This document shows positions 19,181 to 28,952 of a stretch of DNA of 64,000 nt, piece after piece. Numbering within the stretch: the stretch's first letter is position 1; every line of letters starts with the position of its first letter. The stretch is from CAWGYT01 sp963826795 (GTDB lineage Bacteria > Planctomycetota > Planctomycetia > Pirellulales > Pirellulaceae), in assembly GCA_963826795.1 (NCBI GenBank), contig CAWGYT010000015.1, forward strand, positions 124,001 to 188,000. The letters are read 5' to 3'. Position numbers and translations under genes: made by a program. The notes below the pieces were generated by a model, which saw only the letters and a list, made by a program, of their open reading frames with translations, was not told the origin of the DNA and did not search any database.

Positions 19181-22100
19181 GTGCCCCATCCATGGCCGCG
19201 CCGGCGGCGATCGTGCCGACGTTTTCCGGTTTCGCCCGAGTCGCTGGAAGCTCGCTGCGTTTTGGCGGGAGATTTGCTCGCGCAATGGATTGCGGAGGAT
19301 TTCCGCGCGACGGAGCCCGACGGGGCGATGGTCGGCGACTGGCACAGTTCGAACTCGGGAATTGTCGCTCAGGTGGACGGCGCGCCCACGCTTCGCCATG
19401 ACGGGATTCAAGGACGGGCCACCCTTGAATTCATCCCGGAGGATGGCACGGATCAGTTCCGCGTGAACCGGCTTCAGAGCCCGATGAGTAATGCGACCGA
19501 CTTCACCGTGGCCGTGGTGTTCGCCACCGACTCGGCCAATCTGCAGGGCGCCCAAGGAAACTGGTTCGACAATACGGCGATTGTCGATGCCAACAGCCTG
19601 GGATTGGCGAATGATTGGGGGATCTCGATCAATGCCTCGGGACAGGTGGCCGCGGGGCTGGGATTCGGCTTTGGCAAAACACCGGTGACGATCTACAGCC
19701 CGAGTGCCAATTGGAACGACGGACAATGGCATCTCGTGGTTTACCGCCGAGAGGGGAGCACCATCTCGCTCCAAGTCGACGACGCGGAGATCGTCAGCCG
19801 CCCGGATGGGCACCCAAATCCGCTCACCAGCCTGGACCTCTCCATTGGCGCCCAGAAATTTGGAACTCTGCCCTTCGATGGCGAGATCGCTGAGGTGAGT
19901 GTCTATAACGGGGCGCTGGACGACTCCCAGCTAAGCGAACTCCGCGGACAACTTCAGAGATTTTACGACAACCAATTGCCTCAAGGCGTTCCTGATTCTT
20001 ACACGCTGACGGAGGATCCGCTGCTGTATTATCAGCCGAGCCCGCTGGGCGTCTTGGCTAACGACACGGATGCGGAGGACGACCATCTCACCGCGCGCCT
20101 GGTCTCGAATGCCCAGCACGGCGACGTGACGCTCAATGCCGACGGATCCTTCATCTATGACCCCGATCGCGATTTCTTCGGCGAGGATCGGTTTGTCTAC
20201 GCCGTTTCTGATTTCCGAGAAGCCGCGCCGGTTGAAGTCACCCTGAACGTGTTGCCCGCCTACGATGCCGTGGTCACCGTTGCGGACGTGTACAAGGCAA
20301 TTCCCCAGGAGACGCTGGTCATTCCTTCGGAAGGCGGCGTTCTGGCAAACGATCGAAACCCGGATCGCGCGGAGTTGCGAGCTATCTTGGAACAGGATGT
20401 CGCCTCGGGATCCCTCCAGCTGAACACGGATGGATCGTTCGCGTACGACCCCGAGGGGTTTGCGGGCGTCACGACGTTTCAGTATCGAGTTCACGATGGC
20501 ACGCAACTGTCGCCGGTGGCGGCGGTGACGTTGATCGTCAATTCACCGCCCCGCGTTTCGGACGATCTGTTTCAAGTCTCGGAAGACACCCTCTTGTCGG
20601 TTACGCCCGCCAACGGTGTCCTGCGAAACGATTCGGATGCCGATGAGAATCCGCTTTCGGTGACGCTCGTCGAGGATGTCCAGCACGGAACGCTGGGGCT
20701 GGCTCCGAACGGCTCGCTGCTTTACACGCCTGACCCGAACTTCTTCGGCGAGGACCGTTTTACCTATCGAGTTTCCGATGGAGTGGATGATTCCGAAGTC
20801 GCCACGGTCCGGCTCCAGGTCCAATCGATCAATGACTTGCCGCTGGCGCAAGCCGATGGTTACGTCGGACTTCCGAATCAGTCGCTGGTCGTGCCCGCCG
20901 TCCGGGGCGTGCTGGCCAACGATGTCGACGTCGACGCTCCGACGCTTACGGCGCAGCTGGTTGACGGTCCCCAGCACGGCCGCTTACAGCTTGAGGCAGA
21001 CGGATCGTTCACCTATACGCCAAATGCGGAGTTTTTGGGCGACGACCATTTTTCCTATCGAGCCTCCGATGAGCTTTCAAGCTCGGCGACGACGCGCGTC
21101 AACTTGACGATCACGGCCACTCCGGTTGTGATCAGTGAATTCATGGCGACGAACGCGACCTTTCTGCCAACTCACATTTTCGAGGAAGGCGTCGGCAGCT
21201 TTACGCGCACCGCAATGACGCCTGACTGGATCGAGCTACACAACCTGGTCAGCAGCCCGATCGATCTGAGTGGAATGCACTTGACGGATGATCCGGACGC
21301 ACCTGCGAAATGGACGATCCCCGATGGAATTCTAATTCCGCCGAACGAGCGCATCATCATTTACGCGTCGGGATTTGACATCACCGATCTCGCGCAAGAC
21401 TCGGAGAATCGACTGCACACGAATTTTTCGCTCGATAGCGACGGCGGCTATCTGGCCCTCACGTTCCGGGATGGCACGCTGCTCAGCGAATTCGCGTCGT
21501 ATCCCAAACAGCGAGCGGACGTCTCCTACGGATCTCGCGACGGGGGCGTCTTTTTCTTCCCGGCTCCCTCGCCGTTGACCGAGAATTCCGCCGGGATTGG
21601 CGAAGCCGTGGCGGATACCCAGTTCAGCGTCGACCGAGGATTCTTCGCCGAAGCGTTTATTGTCGAAATCACGTCGGCCACTCCCGGCGCGACGATCGCC
21701 TACACGACGGACGGCAGTGATCCGTCACCTGATCATGGCTCAATTGTATCAGCGATCAGCGGCGACTCGACGCCGATCGCCGCAATCACGATCTCGGGCT
21801 CGACCACCTTACGCGCGATGGCATTCAAGCCCGAAATGCTTGCCACGAACATCGACACCCAGACGTACCTCTTCATCCGCGACGTCTTACAGCAGAACCA
21901 GCTCGGCTCGACCGTCATGAACGACGCGACGTGGGGCCCTCAAATGGAAGCCTCGCTGTTGGCGTTACCGACGGTTTCACTGGTGACACCGGGGCGGATT
22001 TCCGTGAATGAGACGGGGACGTCGATGGAGCTGATTTTTCCCGACGGGACCAAAGGGTTTCAGGTCAACGCGGGCGTGGAACATTACGGCGGGCACAGCC

Positions 22101-24238
22101 TCAACTCACCCAAGAAAAACATGCGGCTGAGTTTCAAGGCAGAGTACGGCGATTCGTCGCTGAATTACGATTTGTTCGGGCCCGGTGCCACGGACCGATT
22201 CCAGCAGCTCCTGCTTCGCACCGGGTCGCACGACACGTGGTTTTGGACGCATCCCTCGGGCGGCCAAGGCAACTATGTGCGCAACCGCTGGGCGTTTGAT
22301 CGCCAGCTCGAAATGGGTCAGCTCGCCCCGCACGGGCGGTTCGTGCAGGTCTACATCAACGGCACGTATTGGGGCATGCACCACTTGATGGAGCGGCCCA
22401 ATGCCGATTTCATGGCATCCTACCTGGGCGGCCAGAGCTATCAGTACGATGCGCTGAATGCCGGCACGCCTGTCGACGGCGACACGAAGGCTTGGACAGA
22501 ATTGCAGCGAGACGCCGTGATCGACGACTACGCGCAATTGCAGCAGTACTTGGACGTCGAGAATTACGCCGACTACATGTTGCTTCAATTCTATGCGGGA
22601 AACGATTGGGACTGGAACGTTGCCCAGAACTGGATGGCGGCCCGCAAAAGAGAACCCGGCAGCGGATTCGTGTTTTTCTCGTGGGACAGCGACGTGATGC
22701 TCCGTTCCACGGCCAACGCAAACGTGATCAATCGCGGCGGGCCAGGGAACCTTTGGAATCTGCGGGGTGGTGTCAAACAGCATCCCGAATTTCTTCTGCT
22801 GATGGCCGACCGCGCACATCAATACCTGTTCGGTGACGGGATGCTCACGGACGACCGGCTGCGAGCCGACGTGAATGCCTTGGCCAATCAGATCCGCCTG
22901 CCGCTGATTGCCGAAACAGCTCGCTGGGGCGGAAGGACATACACGCCGGACACTTGGGAAGGCGCAATCCAGTGGATGCTCGATCGCTATGCCCCGACGA
23001 CGCCGGGTGGTCGAGCGGAGACGTTACTGACGCAATTGCGGCGAGCGGGCATCTACCCCTCGGTCGATGCCCCTGAATTGACGGTCAACAGCCAGCTCGT
23101 TTACGGAGGCGATTTGCAGCCTGGCGAGATCCTGACGTTCGCGGCCGCTGGCGGGCCCATTTATTACACACTCGATGGCAGCGATCCCAGGTTGCCAGGA
23201 GGCGAGTTGAATCCGGCAGCTCTCCTTGCGTCCGAGACGCCGCTTGTGCTCGACCGCAAGGCCACGATCATAGCGCGCGTCCTTCAGGACGAAACGTGGT
23301 CGGCGCTGAATCAAGCGACATTTCGCTACAATGTTACTTCCGCAAACCCAACCAACTTGCGAATCACCGAGATCCATTACCATCCCGCGGATCCGACGGC
23401 CGTCGAGCTTGCCGCAGGTTTTCGAGACGCCGACGATTTTGAGTTTATCGAGCTGCAGAATATCTCGGACAAGACGGTGGACTTGAGCCAGGTTCGTTTT
23501 GTGAGCACCGAATCGGAGGGCCAAGTGGAAGGCGTGGCTTTTGATTTTGGCAGCGGCCAGATTCGGGAGTTATTCCCGGGAGACCGACTGGTCGTCGTGG
23601 AAGACTTGAGCGCATTCGCAATGCGTTACGGCGAGGAGCTGCCGGTCGCGGGACAATGGACCGGAGGCCTGGGCAACCGATCGGAGAGGCTCACGCTGGT
23701 GATCGGCGAAGTCGTGATTCAACAACTCGCTTACTCCGATCAATGGCATCCCGTCACCGACGGAGATGGCCCCTCGCTCCAGCTGATCGATCCGGCCACT
23801 TCCACCCCGGACGACTGGCAAGTTGCGGCGGGTTGGCGGGCGAGTCGGCAGGCGGGAGGCTCGCCAGGTACCGGGGACGACTTCTTGCCCGGCGACGCCA
23901 ACCGCGATGGCGTGTTCAACTCGGCTGATTTAGTCGCCGTCTTCGTTGCCGGACAGTACGAAGATCTGATCCCGGGCAATTCGCGTTGGGAATCGGGAGA
24001 TTGGGACGACGACGGCGATTTTACCAGTGCGGATCTCGTGCTGGCCTTGGCCCTCGGTTCTTACGTGCCCGACTCCGTCGCCCAACGCCAACCCGACTTG
24101 CAGCGTGTTCAAACCGTCGAATCCCTTTTTGGGGACTCGGACTTCCGCGAATCGCTGGATGACGCAAGCCCGCGTTCCCCGTCCGATACGTTGCTGCGGG
24201 GCGCGGAGCAGGCGACCCAACGCTCGAATCCTGCTTGA
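19181..24238 (+). CDS. Giant cell-surface protein: LamG, cadherin-like repeats, lamin-tail, CotH and dockerin domains
   Basis: A 1,685-aa protein from GTG 19181, chosen for 'agaggaccagtct' upstream; the frame is open from 19085. The N-terminus is the planctomycete surface-protein leader 'SPESLEARCVLAGD' after an Arg-rich stretch. Order: concanavalin/LamG domain (about 20-215); four tandem cadherin-like/VCBS-type repeats (about 260-640), each with 'GVLANDxD' and 'DGSFxYxPD..FxGxDxFxY'; lamin-tail domain (about 645-740); chitobiase-C-like 'IAYTTDGSDPS' (about 850); CotH-kinase-like domain (about 940-1230; 'YGGHSLNSPKKNMRLSFKAE', 'YINGTYWGMHHLMERPNADF'); a second chitobiase-C-like segment ('IYYTLDGSDPR'); a second lamin-tail domain; and dockerin-like 'GDANRDGVFNSADLVAVF'. 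CotH domains in other bacteria phosphorylate surface proteins; activity here is untested. Confidence 0.9.
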   Translation: MPHPWPRRRRSCRRFPVSPESLEARCVLAGDLLAQWIAEDFRATEPDGAMVGDWHSSNSGIVAQVDGAPTLRHDGIQGRATLEFIPEDGTDQFRVNRLQSPMSNATDFTVAVVFATDSANLQGAQGNWFDNTAIVDANSLGLANDWGISINASGQVAAGLGFGFGKTPVTIYSPSANWNDGQWHLVVYRREGSTISLQVDDAEIVSRPDGHPNPLTSLDLSIGAQKFGTLPFDGEIAEVSVYNGALDDSQLSELRGQLQRFYDNQLPQGVPDSYTLTEDPLLYYQPSPLGVLANDTDAEDDHLTARLVSNAQHGDVTLNADGSFIYDPDRDFFGEDRFVYAVSDFREAAPVEVTLNVLPAYDAVVTVADVYKAIPQETLVIPSEGGVLANDRNPDRAELRAILEQDVASGSLQLNTDGSFAYDPEGFAGVTTFQYRVHDGTQLSPVAAVTLIVNSPPRVSDDLFQVSEDTLLSVTPANGVLRNDSDADENPLSVTLVEDVQHGTLGLAPNGSLLYTPDPNFFGEDRFTYRVSDGVDDSEVATVRLQVQSINDLPLAQADGYVGLPNQSLVVPAVRGVLANDVDVDAPTLTAQLVDGPQHGRLQLEADGSFTYTPNAEFLGDDHFSYRASDELSSSATTRVNLTITATPVVISEFMATNATFLPTHIFEEGVGSFTRTAMTPDWIELHNLVSSPIDLSGMHLTDDPDAPAKWTIPDGILIPPNERIIIYASGFDITDLAQDSENRLHTNFSLDSDGGYLALTFRDGTLLSEFASYPKQRADVSYGSRDGGVFFFPAPSPLTENSAGIGEAVADTQFSVDRGFFAEAFIVEITSATPGATIAYTTDGSDPSPDHGSIVSAISGDSTPIAAITISGSTTLRAMAFKPEMLATNIDTQTYLFIRDVLQQNQLGSTVMNDATWGPQMEASLLALPTVSLVTPGRISVNETGTSMELIFPDGTKGFQVNAGVEHYGGHSLNSPKKNMRLSFKAEYGDSSLNYDLFGPGATDRFQQLLLRTGSHDTWFWTHPSGGQGNYVRNRWAFDRQLEMGQLAPHGRFVQVYINGTYWGMHHLMERPNADFMASYLGGQSYQYDALNAGTPVDGDTKAWTELQRDAVIDDYAQLQQYLDVENYADYMLLQFYAGNDWDWNVAQNWMAARKREPGSGFVFFSWDSDVMLRSTANANVINRGGPGNLWNLRGGVKQHPEFLLLMADRAHQYLFGDGMLTDDRLRADVNALANQIRLPLIAETARWGGRTYTPDTWEGAIQWMLDRYAPTTPGGRAETLLTQLRRAGIYPSVDAPELTVNSQLVYGGDLQPGEILTFAAAGGPIYYTLDGSDPRLPGGELNPAALLASETPLVLDRKATIIARVLQDETWSALNQATFRYNVTSANPTNLRITEIHYHPADPTAVELAAGFRDADDFEFIELQNISDKTVDLSQVRFVSTESEGQVEGVAFDFGSGQIRELFPGDRLVVVEDLSAFAMRYGEELPVAGQWTGGLGNRSERLTLVIGEVVIQQLAYSDQWHPVTDGDGPSLQLIDPATSTPDDWQVAAGWRASRQAGGSPGTGDDFLPGDANRDGVFNSADLVAVFVAGQYEDLIPGNSRWESGDWDDDGDFTSADLVLALALGSYVPDSVAQRQPDLQRVQTVESLFGDSDFRESLDDASPRSPSDTLLRGAEQATQRSNPA

Positions 24239-24294
24239 TCGCAAGGCGGCTTTCGCGCGGCTCGTCGGCCCTCGCAAGTGATGGCGGACGGCCA

Positions 24295-26424
24295 TCAGGC
24301 CGGCAACGGTTCGCGAAACGGGTCCTGCTGCAACAACTCGCTTGCCAACGGGCTCGTGATTGGCCTGGAAAAGAGAAATCCTTGACCGTAGGTGCAATTC
24401 ATCGCGTGCAACATGTCGCGTTGTTGTTTTGTTTCGATGCCCTCCGCGATGACTGCCAGACGGAGGCTCTCCGCAAGCGTCATGATCGTACGCACAATGG
24501 CAGTGTTTTCCGGTGACTCTTCCATTTTCATGACGAAGGACCGATCGATCTTGAGCACGTCCAGTGGCAGGCGGTGCAACGATGCGAGCGACGAGTAGCC
24601 GGTACCAAAGTCATCGATCCCGACGCGGACGCCGAGCTTCCTGAGTTCGCTCAACATGGCGGCCCCGGCTTCGGGATTCTCCATAATCGTGCTCTCCGTG
24701 ATCTCGAGCTTGAGCGTATGGGGCGGTATCGCCGTACGCTCGAGCACGAATGAGACTTCGCCGAGGAAGTCCCGATTGGAAAGCTGACGACTTGATACGT
24801 TCACGCTGACCGTCAATTCGGCTCGGCCTTGCTGCTGCCAGAACGCCACTTGCCGACATGCTTCATCGAGCACCCAGCGGCCCAAGGGGACGATCAAGCC
24901 CGTCTCCTCCGCGATGAAGATGAACTGCTCTGGGTTGACCAAACCATGGACCGGGTGCTGCCACCGCACCAAGGCCTCGAACGCAAATATCTCACCTGTC
25001 GCCAAGGCGATGATGGGCTGATAGTAGAGCTGCAGCTCGTCGCGCTCGATCGCGCGGCGTAGGTCGTTCTCCAGCTCCATACGGCGCGTGACCCGCTCTT
25101 TCATGTTCGGATCGAATACCTGGTAGCGATTTCGCCCCTGCGACTTGGCTTGATACATGGCCGTATCAGCCTCCCGCAGCAGGTCCTCAGCCCCGCCGCC
25201 TGAACCGTTCGCGATGGCGATTCCAATGCTGGTAGATGTAAACACTTCGCGTCCGTGAAACGAAAACGGACGCGCGATCGATTCGATGATCCGTTCCGCC
25301 ATGGCCCGCACGGTTTCACCATGCGTGACGCCTTCCACCAGAATCGCGAACTCGTCGCCACCAAGGCGAGCCACCAGGGTTTCTGATGATCTCATGCAGT
25401 TCTCGATCCGCCGCGCGACGGCCATCAACAACTCATCGCCAAAACTGTGCCCCAGACTGTCGTTGATTAACTTGAAGTTGTCGACGTCCAAATAGAGGAC
25501 GGCACAAGTTCTTGGCGAATCCTGCAAGTAACGCTGAATGGCATGGTGGAGACGATCTCGAAACAAGAGCCGATTCGGCAGGCCGGTCAGGGCGTCGGCT
25601 ACCTTCCCTTCCGTAATGTCCGTGAGCGATCCCGCCACGCGCAGTGCTTTGCCCTCACGATTGCGGATTGCCAGACCACGGCACAACATCCAGCGAAACC
25701 CGCCGTCCTCGTGCAACATTCGCAACTCGGTCTCGAAATGCTCCGTTTCGCCTCGACAATGTGCATCCAGCTCAGCCTTGACGCGTGTCCGGTCTTCGCT
25801 GTGGACTCGCGAGAACCATGGATCGGGCTGAGTCACGACCTGCGAGGCCGTCAGGCCGAGCATTTGCAGCCAGCGCGGTGAGTAATAGATGTCGCCCGTA
25901 ACCAGATTCCAATCCCATAAGCCGTCGTTGGCTCCGCGCGCGGCGATCGCGTACCGTTCCTCACTCTCACGTAGCGCCGATTGAGCTCGTTTGAGCCGGA
26001 TCTGCGTGCTGACGCGCGCGAGCATGACATCCAGATCGATCGGCTTGGCAACGAAGTCGTTCGCGCCCCAGTGAAAAGCCTGCACAATGATCCCCTCCGT
26101 GTCGTCCATGGCGGCGACGACAATTGGCAATTCTGCCTGATCGAACTTGGCCCGCAGTTGGGCCAGGACTCGGAATCCGTCCGAGCAGGGCGAAACGAGA
26201 TCGAGCAGCAAGAGATCGATTTCCTGGTCGAATGCAAGTTGGATCGCTTCCGGCCCCGTCGCTGCTTCCATGGTCGCATAGCCGCGGCGTTGGAGCGAGT
26301 TCAGCAACTGAATGCGCGTCGGCTCATTGCCGCTCACTACCAGGACGCGACCGATCCGTGAGGTTTCCGGAGTCGGACAACCTGGCGGTTGCGGGGCAAG
26401 TTCAGGTGCAACGGGGTGGGACAT
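24295..26424 (-). CDS. Receiver-PAS-GGDEF-EAL cyclic-di-GMP regulator
   Basis: A 709-aa soluble signalling protein. Residues 24-145 are a response-regulator receiver with phosphoacceptor D75 (LLLLDLVSP) and the conserved lysine in FVAKPID. A PAS/PAC domain (about 155-275) contains 'DGLWDWNLVTGDIYYSPRW'. The GGDEF domain (about 285-445) keeps an intact GGDEF active site ('RLGGDEFAIL'). The EAL domain (about 455-705) keeps EAL ('FEALVRWQHP'), the Asp pair 'IDDFGTGYSSL', 'IAEGIE' and 'YGQGFLFSRP'. It could both make and degrade c-di-GMP, with phosphorylation from an unlinked kinase. No histidine kinase is adjacent. It stands alone between a convergent surface-protein gene and a divergent TPR gene. 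It may feed the c-di-GMP pool read by the EAL and PilZ proteins at 59-61 kb. Confidence 0.95.
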   Translation of the reverse strand: MSHPVAPELAPQPPGCPTPETSRIGRVLVVSGNEPTRIQLLNSLQRRGYATMEAATGPEAIQLAFDQEIDLLLLDLVSPCSDGFRVLAQLRAKFDQAELPIVVAAMDDTEGIIVQAFHWGANDFVAKPIDLDVMLARVSTQIRLKRAQSALRESEERYAIAARGANDGLWDWNLVTGDIYYSPRWLQMLGLTASQVVTQPDPWFSRVHSEDRTRVKAELDAHCRGETEHFETELRMLHEDGGFRWMLCRGLAIRNREGKALRVAGSLTDITEGKVADALTGLPNRLLFRDRLHHAIQRYLQDSPRTCAVLYLDVDNFKLINDSLGHSFGDELLMAVARRIENCMRSSETLVARLGGDEFAILVEGVTHGETVRAMAERIIESIARPFSFHGREVFTSTSIGIAIANGSGGGAEDLLREADTAMYQAKSQGRNRYQVFDPNMKERVTRRMELENDLRRAIERDELQLYYQPIIALATGEIFAFEALVRWQHPVHGLVNPEQFIFIAEETGLIVPLGRWVLDEACRQVAFWQQQGRAELTVSVNVSSRQLSNRDFLGEVSFVLERTAIPPHTLKLEITESTIMENPEAGAAMLSELRKLGVRVGIDDFGTGYSSLASLHRLPLDVLKIDRSFVMKMEESPENTAIVRTIMTLAESLRLAVIAEGIETKQQRDMLHAMNCTYGQGFLFSRPITSPLASELLQQDPFREPLPA

Positions 26425-26945
26425 GTGGGACGCGAATCAGCTCGGTGTGTCGAAGGGGATCACTCCCGCGGAGCACGGGCCCGAAGGAAGCAACGAATCC
26501 TGAAGGAACTCAAGGCAGGGCCTTCACCGGCCTCGCCTGGAACCAGGATGAATCTCTGAGCGAAGACTTGCCTGGGAACATCCGCCCCTTCGTGCCGCTC
26601 GGGTGCTTGTCGAAGGCACCTAAGTCGCGAAACGAAATCATGTTCAAAATAAGCATAGGATTCGATGGAGTTGGAGCGGCCGCATCGGAAACGAGATGCG
26701 GGTAACACAATGCCCCCAACGTCCCATCGGCAAAGGCGCGGAATTGATGTCGAAATACCACGTCCCAGTGGGCTCAACACGCCTCCGCGTGACCCGATCG
26801 ATGAGCGAACTGTTGCAGCGCGCCAATCATGAAAAAAGTCTCGCCTTGGCCGCTGGTGTCGCAACGTGCAAGACTCTAGTGCTGTGTCACAGGTTAATAT
26901 TGGGGTGCATGGAATTCGTTCGAAGGGCTTGCTGCGAATCTCATT
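26425..26945. other. Intergenic region with a solo MITE end
   Basis: 521 bp between divergent genes. The only recognisable element is a sequence at 26877-26912 related to the end of the palindromic element at 7252. The rest has no ORF with protein-like features and no clear promoter. Confidence 0.5.
26877..26912. repeat. Diverged single end of the MITE-like element
   Basis: 'tagtgctgtgtcacaggtta' and the bases after it match the left end of the 7252-7385 element at about 31 of 36 positions, including the outer TA and the internal 'ttggggtgc'. The match fades after 26912 ('ggaattcgttcgaaggg') and no opposite end is present. It is probably a decayed or partly deleted copy. It lies 33 bp upstream of the TPR gene start and so may sit in its promoter. 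Confidence 0.65.
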
Positions 26946-28805
26946 ATGCTGATGCACAAACGCTTCCAACCTCGTCGCGCTTGGTCCTGGTTCCGGTGGC
27001 CCGCACCGCTGGCAGTGGTTAAATGGCTGGGAGATCTGGGGGCGATCGACCGCCGTTTCTCAAAGTGGCAGAAGAAAATTGGCCACCTTCTCGCCCCCAA
27101 GGTGCTGCGGGATCGAGCCGCTGCGATCCAGACGCGGCTTCGCCGGGCCGAGAACTCCTTGACCCACGTTCAGCGGAAGTTCACACGATCCGTCGCCCAA
27201 TCGTCGCTCGGTGAGCGTGCAAAGGAACTTGCGCGTCACGGAAAACGAATGGAGGCACGGGCCAGTCGATATCTCCTGAGCCGCATCGCGGCCCTCGTGG
27301 TGGCCTTGGTTCCCAAGCCCGTACAACGGCTTGTCCAGGCAGTCGGAAAGGCCGTATGGGGCGGATTGAGCGTATGGCTCTCGTTCACGGGGCGCTGGTT
27401 CAAGACGCGCCACTATTGGCACCTGGTCGGCGGGGTCCCGGCCTTCCTGCTCGCCTTGCCACTGGCCTACTGCATGATCCGAATGCCGTTCTACGGCCGA
27501 GACGCCAAAGCAAAGCACTATCGCGCCGCCGCTCGCGAAGCGATGCAGAACGAGGACTACGAGTCGGCGGACCTTTACTATCGCAAGCTGACGCAATTGG
27601 GCGCTCTCAACGAGCAATACGAATTCCTGGCGGCGATCAGTGCCTACGAATCGGGCGACCAGGCACAAGCGCTCCGGACGATCCGCGACCTGGCCCCCGA
27701 ATCAGAGCCCGGATTCCCGCCCGCACACGTCTGGCTTGCGCAGTGGTATCAATCCAAAACGGCGGGCCTCGATCCCGCCGAGGCGGCCCGACTCGTGGCG
27801 TTGCACGTTCAGCACGCTCTCGAACGAGACCCTGATAATCTGCACGCCCGCGCACTGCGGGCCGTAGGCCATCAACGGGCTGGACGCCACGGTGACGCGT
27901 TGGCCGACTTCCGCGAGATCGTCAAGCGGCTTCCCGAACAAGGACTCAACCTCGCCCAACTCTACGCGCGGCAAGGACGTTGGCAGTCTGCCCGTGAGGA
28001 GGTTGAAAAAGTACTGGATCTTTTCCAGGCAAAACGCGCACAGCGTCAAACAATGACGCCAGACGAATACCTGATCTGGGCCCAAGCCCATCGGATTCTC
28101 GGCCAACAACGCCAGGCACTTGATACGCTCGAAGAGGGATTGGAACAGCATCCCGAGAACAAATCGCTGACTCGAGAAATCTTCGACGCTTGCCTCCAGC
28201 AAGCAAGCCTCTTGGCAGAACAACGCTCCGCGCCCGAAGAACAATTGCGATTGTTACAGCGAGCCCAGCAGTTGGATCCCTCGGCACAAGAACCCCTGAT
28301 CTACCTCAGTCGACTCGCCCAACATCAGAATGGTGTCCGGACCTCCGCTCAAGCGCTCGTCGACGAGTTGATCCACTCCGAGAATCCGCCGCCTGCGATC
28401 TTCGCGATCTTGGGGACTCAGGCTGCAGAGGCAGCCGATTACCCCGTGGCCGTCGCGTACCTGCGACAAGCTTGCCAAGCCGACCCGCAGGACGCACAGT
28501 CCATGAACAATCTCGCCTGGGTCCTGCTTCAGGCCGATACTTCGTCACCAGGCGAGTCGTCTCTGGACGAGGCTTTGCAACTTGCGACTCGCGCGGTGCA
28601 AATCCAACCGGACATGGCGATCTACCGTGAAACACGAGGCCAGATCCTCGTTCGACTCGGTCGCGCCGAAGAAGCGGTTCCGGAGCTGCAACGGGCGCTC
28701 AACGGAACGGGCGATGCCGCCGTGATCCACGCGGCATTGGCGGACGCCTACGAACGTCTCGGCGAAGGGGACTTGGCTCAGTTCCACCGTCGTCGCAGCC
28801 GATAG
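26946..28805 (+). CDS. Membrane-anchored TPR-repeat protein
   Basis: A 619-aa protein of unknown specific function. Residues 1-155 are basic and helical. One strong transmembrane segment lies at about 160-178 ('VGGVPAFLLALPLAYCMI'). From about 190 to the end it is built of tetratricopeptide repeats, for example 'AMQNEDYESADLYYRKLTQL', 'NLAWVLLQA' and 'RETRGQILVRLGRAEEAVPE'. TPRs form protein-binding superhelices, so this is likely a scaffold on one face of the membrane. The start at 26946 is the first ATG after the MITE remnant; ATG at 26952 is an alternative. Its nearest downstream gene (28953) is 147 bp away on the same strand. No paralog was seen in the window. Confidence 0.85.
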   Translation: MLMHKRFQPRRAWSWFRWPAPLAVVKWLGDLGAIDRRFSKWQKKIGHLLAPKVLRDRAAAIQTRLRRAENSLTHVQRKFTRSVAQSSLGERAKELARHGKRMEARASRYLLSRIAALVVALVPKPVQRLVQAVGKAVWGGLSVWLSFTGRWFKTRHYWHLVGGVPAFLLALPLAYCMIRMPFYGRDAKAKHYRAAAREAMQNEDYESADLYYRKLTQLGALNEQYEFLAAISAYESGDQAQALRTIRDLAPESEPGFPPAHVWLAQWYQSKTAGLDPAEAARLVALHVQHALERDPDNLHARALRAVGHQRAGRHGDALADFREIVKRLPEQGLNLAQLYARQGRWQSAREEVEKVLDLFQAKRAQRQTMTPDEYLIWAQAHRILGQQRQALDTLEEGLEQHPENKSLTREIFDACLQQASLLAEQRSAPEEQLRLLQRAQQLDPSAQEPLIYLSRLAQHQNGVRTSAQALVDELIHSENPPPAIFAILGTQAAEAADYPVAVAYLRQACQADPQDAQSMNNLAWVLLQADTSSPGESSLDEALQLATRAVQIQPDMAIYRETRGQILVRLGRAEEAVPELQRALNGTGDAAVIHAALADAYERLGEGDLAQFHRRRSR

Positions 28806-28952
28806 GCTCGGCAGACTCGGCGGCCATCCTCCGCGGGGACATCGGCCAAACCGCACCTTCGCCCCCCTCCCTGGCCGTCGCGAACATCGCCGGGTATCGT
28901 GAAACGCCGGCGGCAACTGTGAGATCCGAGCGGCGGCGAGAGGTTCAGGCTG

